From Lichenostomus cassidix (lineage: Eukaryota; Chordata; Aves; Passeriformes; Meliphagidae): DNA of 64,000 nucleotides. Both the position numbers and the translations under genes were made by a program. The stretch spans positions 3,832,767 to 3,896,766 of the forward strand of contig CM039211.1 in assembly GCA_008360975.2 (NCBI GenBank), given 5' to 3'. Below, piece after piece: positions 62,558 to 64,000 of this stretch (positions are counted from its first letter, which is position 1; each line of letters opens with the position of its first letter). Under the pieces are notes generated by a model, which saw nothing but the letters and a program-made list of their open reading frames with translations, did no database searches and was not told the origin of the DNA.

Positions 62558-64000
62558 TACTTGTTAAATTTATTTTCTTATTTCTTCGGCTAAAGCCATG
62601 GCTGGCCCTGGTGCTGGAGCAGCCTTTGCCTTAGCTGATCTGTGTCCCCTGCAGAGGCACACAAAAGCTGGTTTGGGGGATCACATCCTGACACACAGCC
62701 CATTCCCTGAGAATCCCATGGGAACCACGAGGCCAGGGAGATTTCCCCCTGTGTGCCAAAGGCAGCCTTAAAAAACAAGTGTGAGCTGCACTCAGGATAT
62801 CCCCCCAGTGCCCTGCAGCTCACACTCCTCTGCCACAAGATTGATTTCTTTCCCCATTAAACAACCTTGCAGGAAATCAATACAACTCAAGGGAGGCTAT
62901 AACTCTGGAAAATGTATGTTTTCATAAAGATGGCATTTTATGGTAGATAAATTAGTAACCCCTATCAATAACTATATAATGCTGTAATTATAAACCTAAG
63001 ATTTCTTTCTCAATTGCATTACACATTCCAATTTTTATATTATAGATATTTCTACTTTAGGCTGAGACAACATTTCAGGTGGGAAAATCTGAAATATAAA
63101 CCTATTTAAACAGCAGCTTTGAATGCCTGCATTTCACTGTACACATGTAAGGAAGCACAAAAACTTTTAAACATGTACTACATTCAGATCAGGAGGTATT
63201 TTGCTTCTTATTTATACAGCAGCATAAATATGTGGTGCTATTTTAGAGATATAAAGTGTGGATTATAAAGTGTGTCCATAATCCCTCAATGCTGATGGAA
63301 AACAGCTGAGAGTGAAAAGCCTAATTAATGCCATCAAACAGTGCTACTGATGGGACCAAAGGCCACCTCAACATTATGAACTAATTAAGAAAACAAATGC
63401 AGACATTAAATATGTTTTGGGCTTTTAAAATTTTTTTATTTAAAGTGTTTTAAAGATTAAGGCAGTGCCCAAAGTATTCAATGTCTTGAATAATGAAATT
63501 AAAAACTGCGAAGTTAGACATGATAACTTCAGGAAAGCCAAGCTCTTCTCCAGCATCCTCCAGGCTTCAGTGATCATCAAAAATTTGGGGTGAAGCCTGT
63601 GAGATTTTGTACTGCTTCTTTTGCACCCATTCTCCTCTCCTTTCCCTGCCTTTGGCAAACTTTGAGACAAACTGAGGAGACTGTGGTGAAAGCAGATCAT
63701 TGCCCAGAAAGTGACTGTAGAAGGTCCTTGACAGAATTATAGCAAACCCCTTCCTTCTCAAGCACTGTTCCATGGGAAGCTCACACCCTTTCCATATGGG
63801 TTTTTGGGAATATTTATATTGTGCTTTTCATATGTATAGACCTTATTTTTTTCCCCGAATTTAACAAGCTTTAGATCTTTGATTTCTATTGTATATTTTT
63901 AAATTTTCTATAACCAGCTGATACAGCTCCAAACACTGTCATGCATTTTCCTGTATTTGCTGTGAAAAGAGCAAGCTGAACTGAAGCCTCACATGTCATT
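62558..64000. other. Unique AT-rich noncoding DNA
   Basis: No supportable gene or named repeat. 62590-62840 is GC-richer with an 82-codon minus-strand frame of no recognisable family. From 62880 to the window end the sequence is AT-rich with frequent stops. Confidence 0.6.

Noticed and set aside
1..64000. CRISPR arrays, operons, ribosome-binding sites, prophage or insertion sequences
   Set aside because: The sequence is vertebrate. The only regularly spaced repeats are microsatellites and minisatellites without unique spacers.
1..64000. tRNA, rRNA, snRNA or known microRNA genes
   Set aside because: No intact A/B-box pair, cloverleaf, rRNA core or microRNA seed-hairpin that I recognise was found by eye on either strand. 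A covariance-model scan was not possible here.

Overview
The window looks like a gene-poor piece of a bird nuclear genome, most probably a songbird. The basis is a set of CR1 LINE fragments with the avian 3' end (ATTCTRTG-type terminal repeats and the GGTCCCTTCCAACCC-like block), strong CpG depletion, AT-rich unique DNA and a draft-assembly gap of exactly 500 N. CR1 content is low, with seven recognisable fragments totalling about 1.7 kb. 'Songbird' rather than 'bird' is an inference from the style of the CR1 copies.

I find no protein-coding exon, tRNA, rRNA or known small RNA that I can support. Every long open frame examined is short, lies in or antisense to a CR1 copy, lies in a simple repeat, runs through the N gap, or has no recognisable protein family. 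The window is best read as intergenic or deep intronic sequence. No CpG island or promoter is evident.

Layout. 1-3.2 kb: unique AT-rich DNA. 3.2 kb: small CR1 3' end. 4.8-5.3 kb: GC-rich CR1 (copy A), followed by an imperfect hairpin at 5548-5590. 5.3-22.4 kb: unique DNA with short tandem duplications and palindromes. 22.4-23.2 kb: GC-rich pocket, then an LTR-like block ending in a cluster of five TATAAAA motifs. 25.3-25.6 kb: GC-rich block ending in A25. 27.1-27.4 kb: minus-strand CR1. 28.6-28.8 kb: possible relic of an ancient SINE tail. 30.7 and 38.7 kb: two roughly 93% identical copies of a 168-bp sequence I cannot name. 32.8 kb: CR1. 36.8-37.0 kb: 218 bp almost purely A and C. 39.6 and 47.7 kb: CR1 fragments. 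52.6-53.0 kb: 364-nt uninterrupted polypyrimidine tract. 57.8-58.0 kb: nested GGGAA-derived array. 61.6-62.1 kb: N gap. 62.1-62.6 kb: CR1 copy B, the same subfamily as copy A. The rest is unique sequence.

No gene system can be reconstructed here. The most interesting items are the unnamed 168-bp repeat pair (one copy flanked by a 27-bp imperfect direct repeat), the three extreme strand-asymmetric simple-sequence tracts, the TATAAAA cluster, and the hairpin at 5548-5590.
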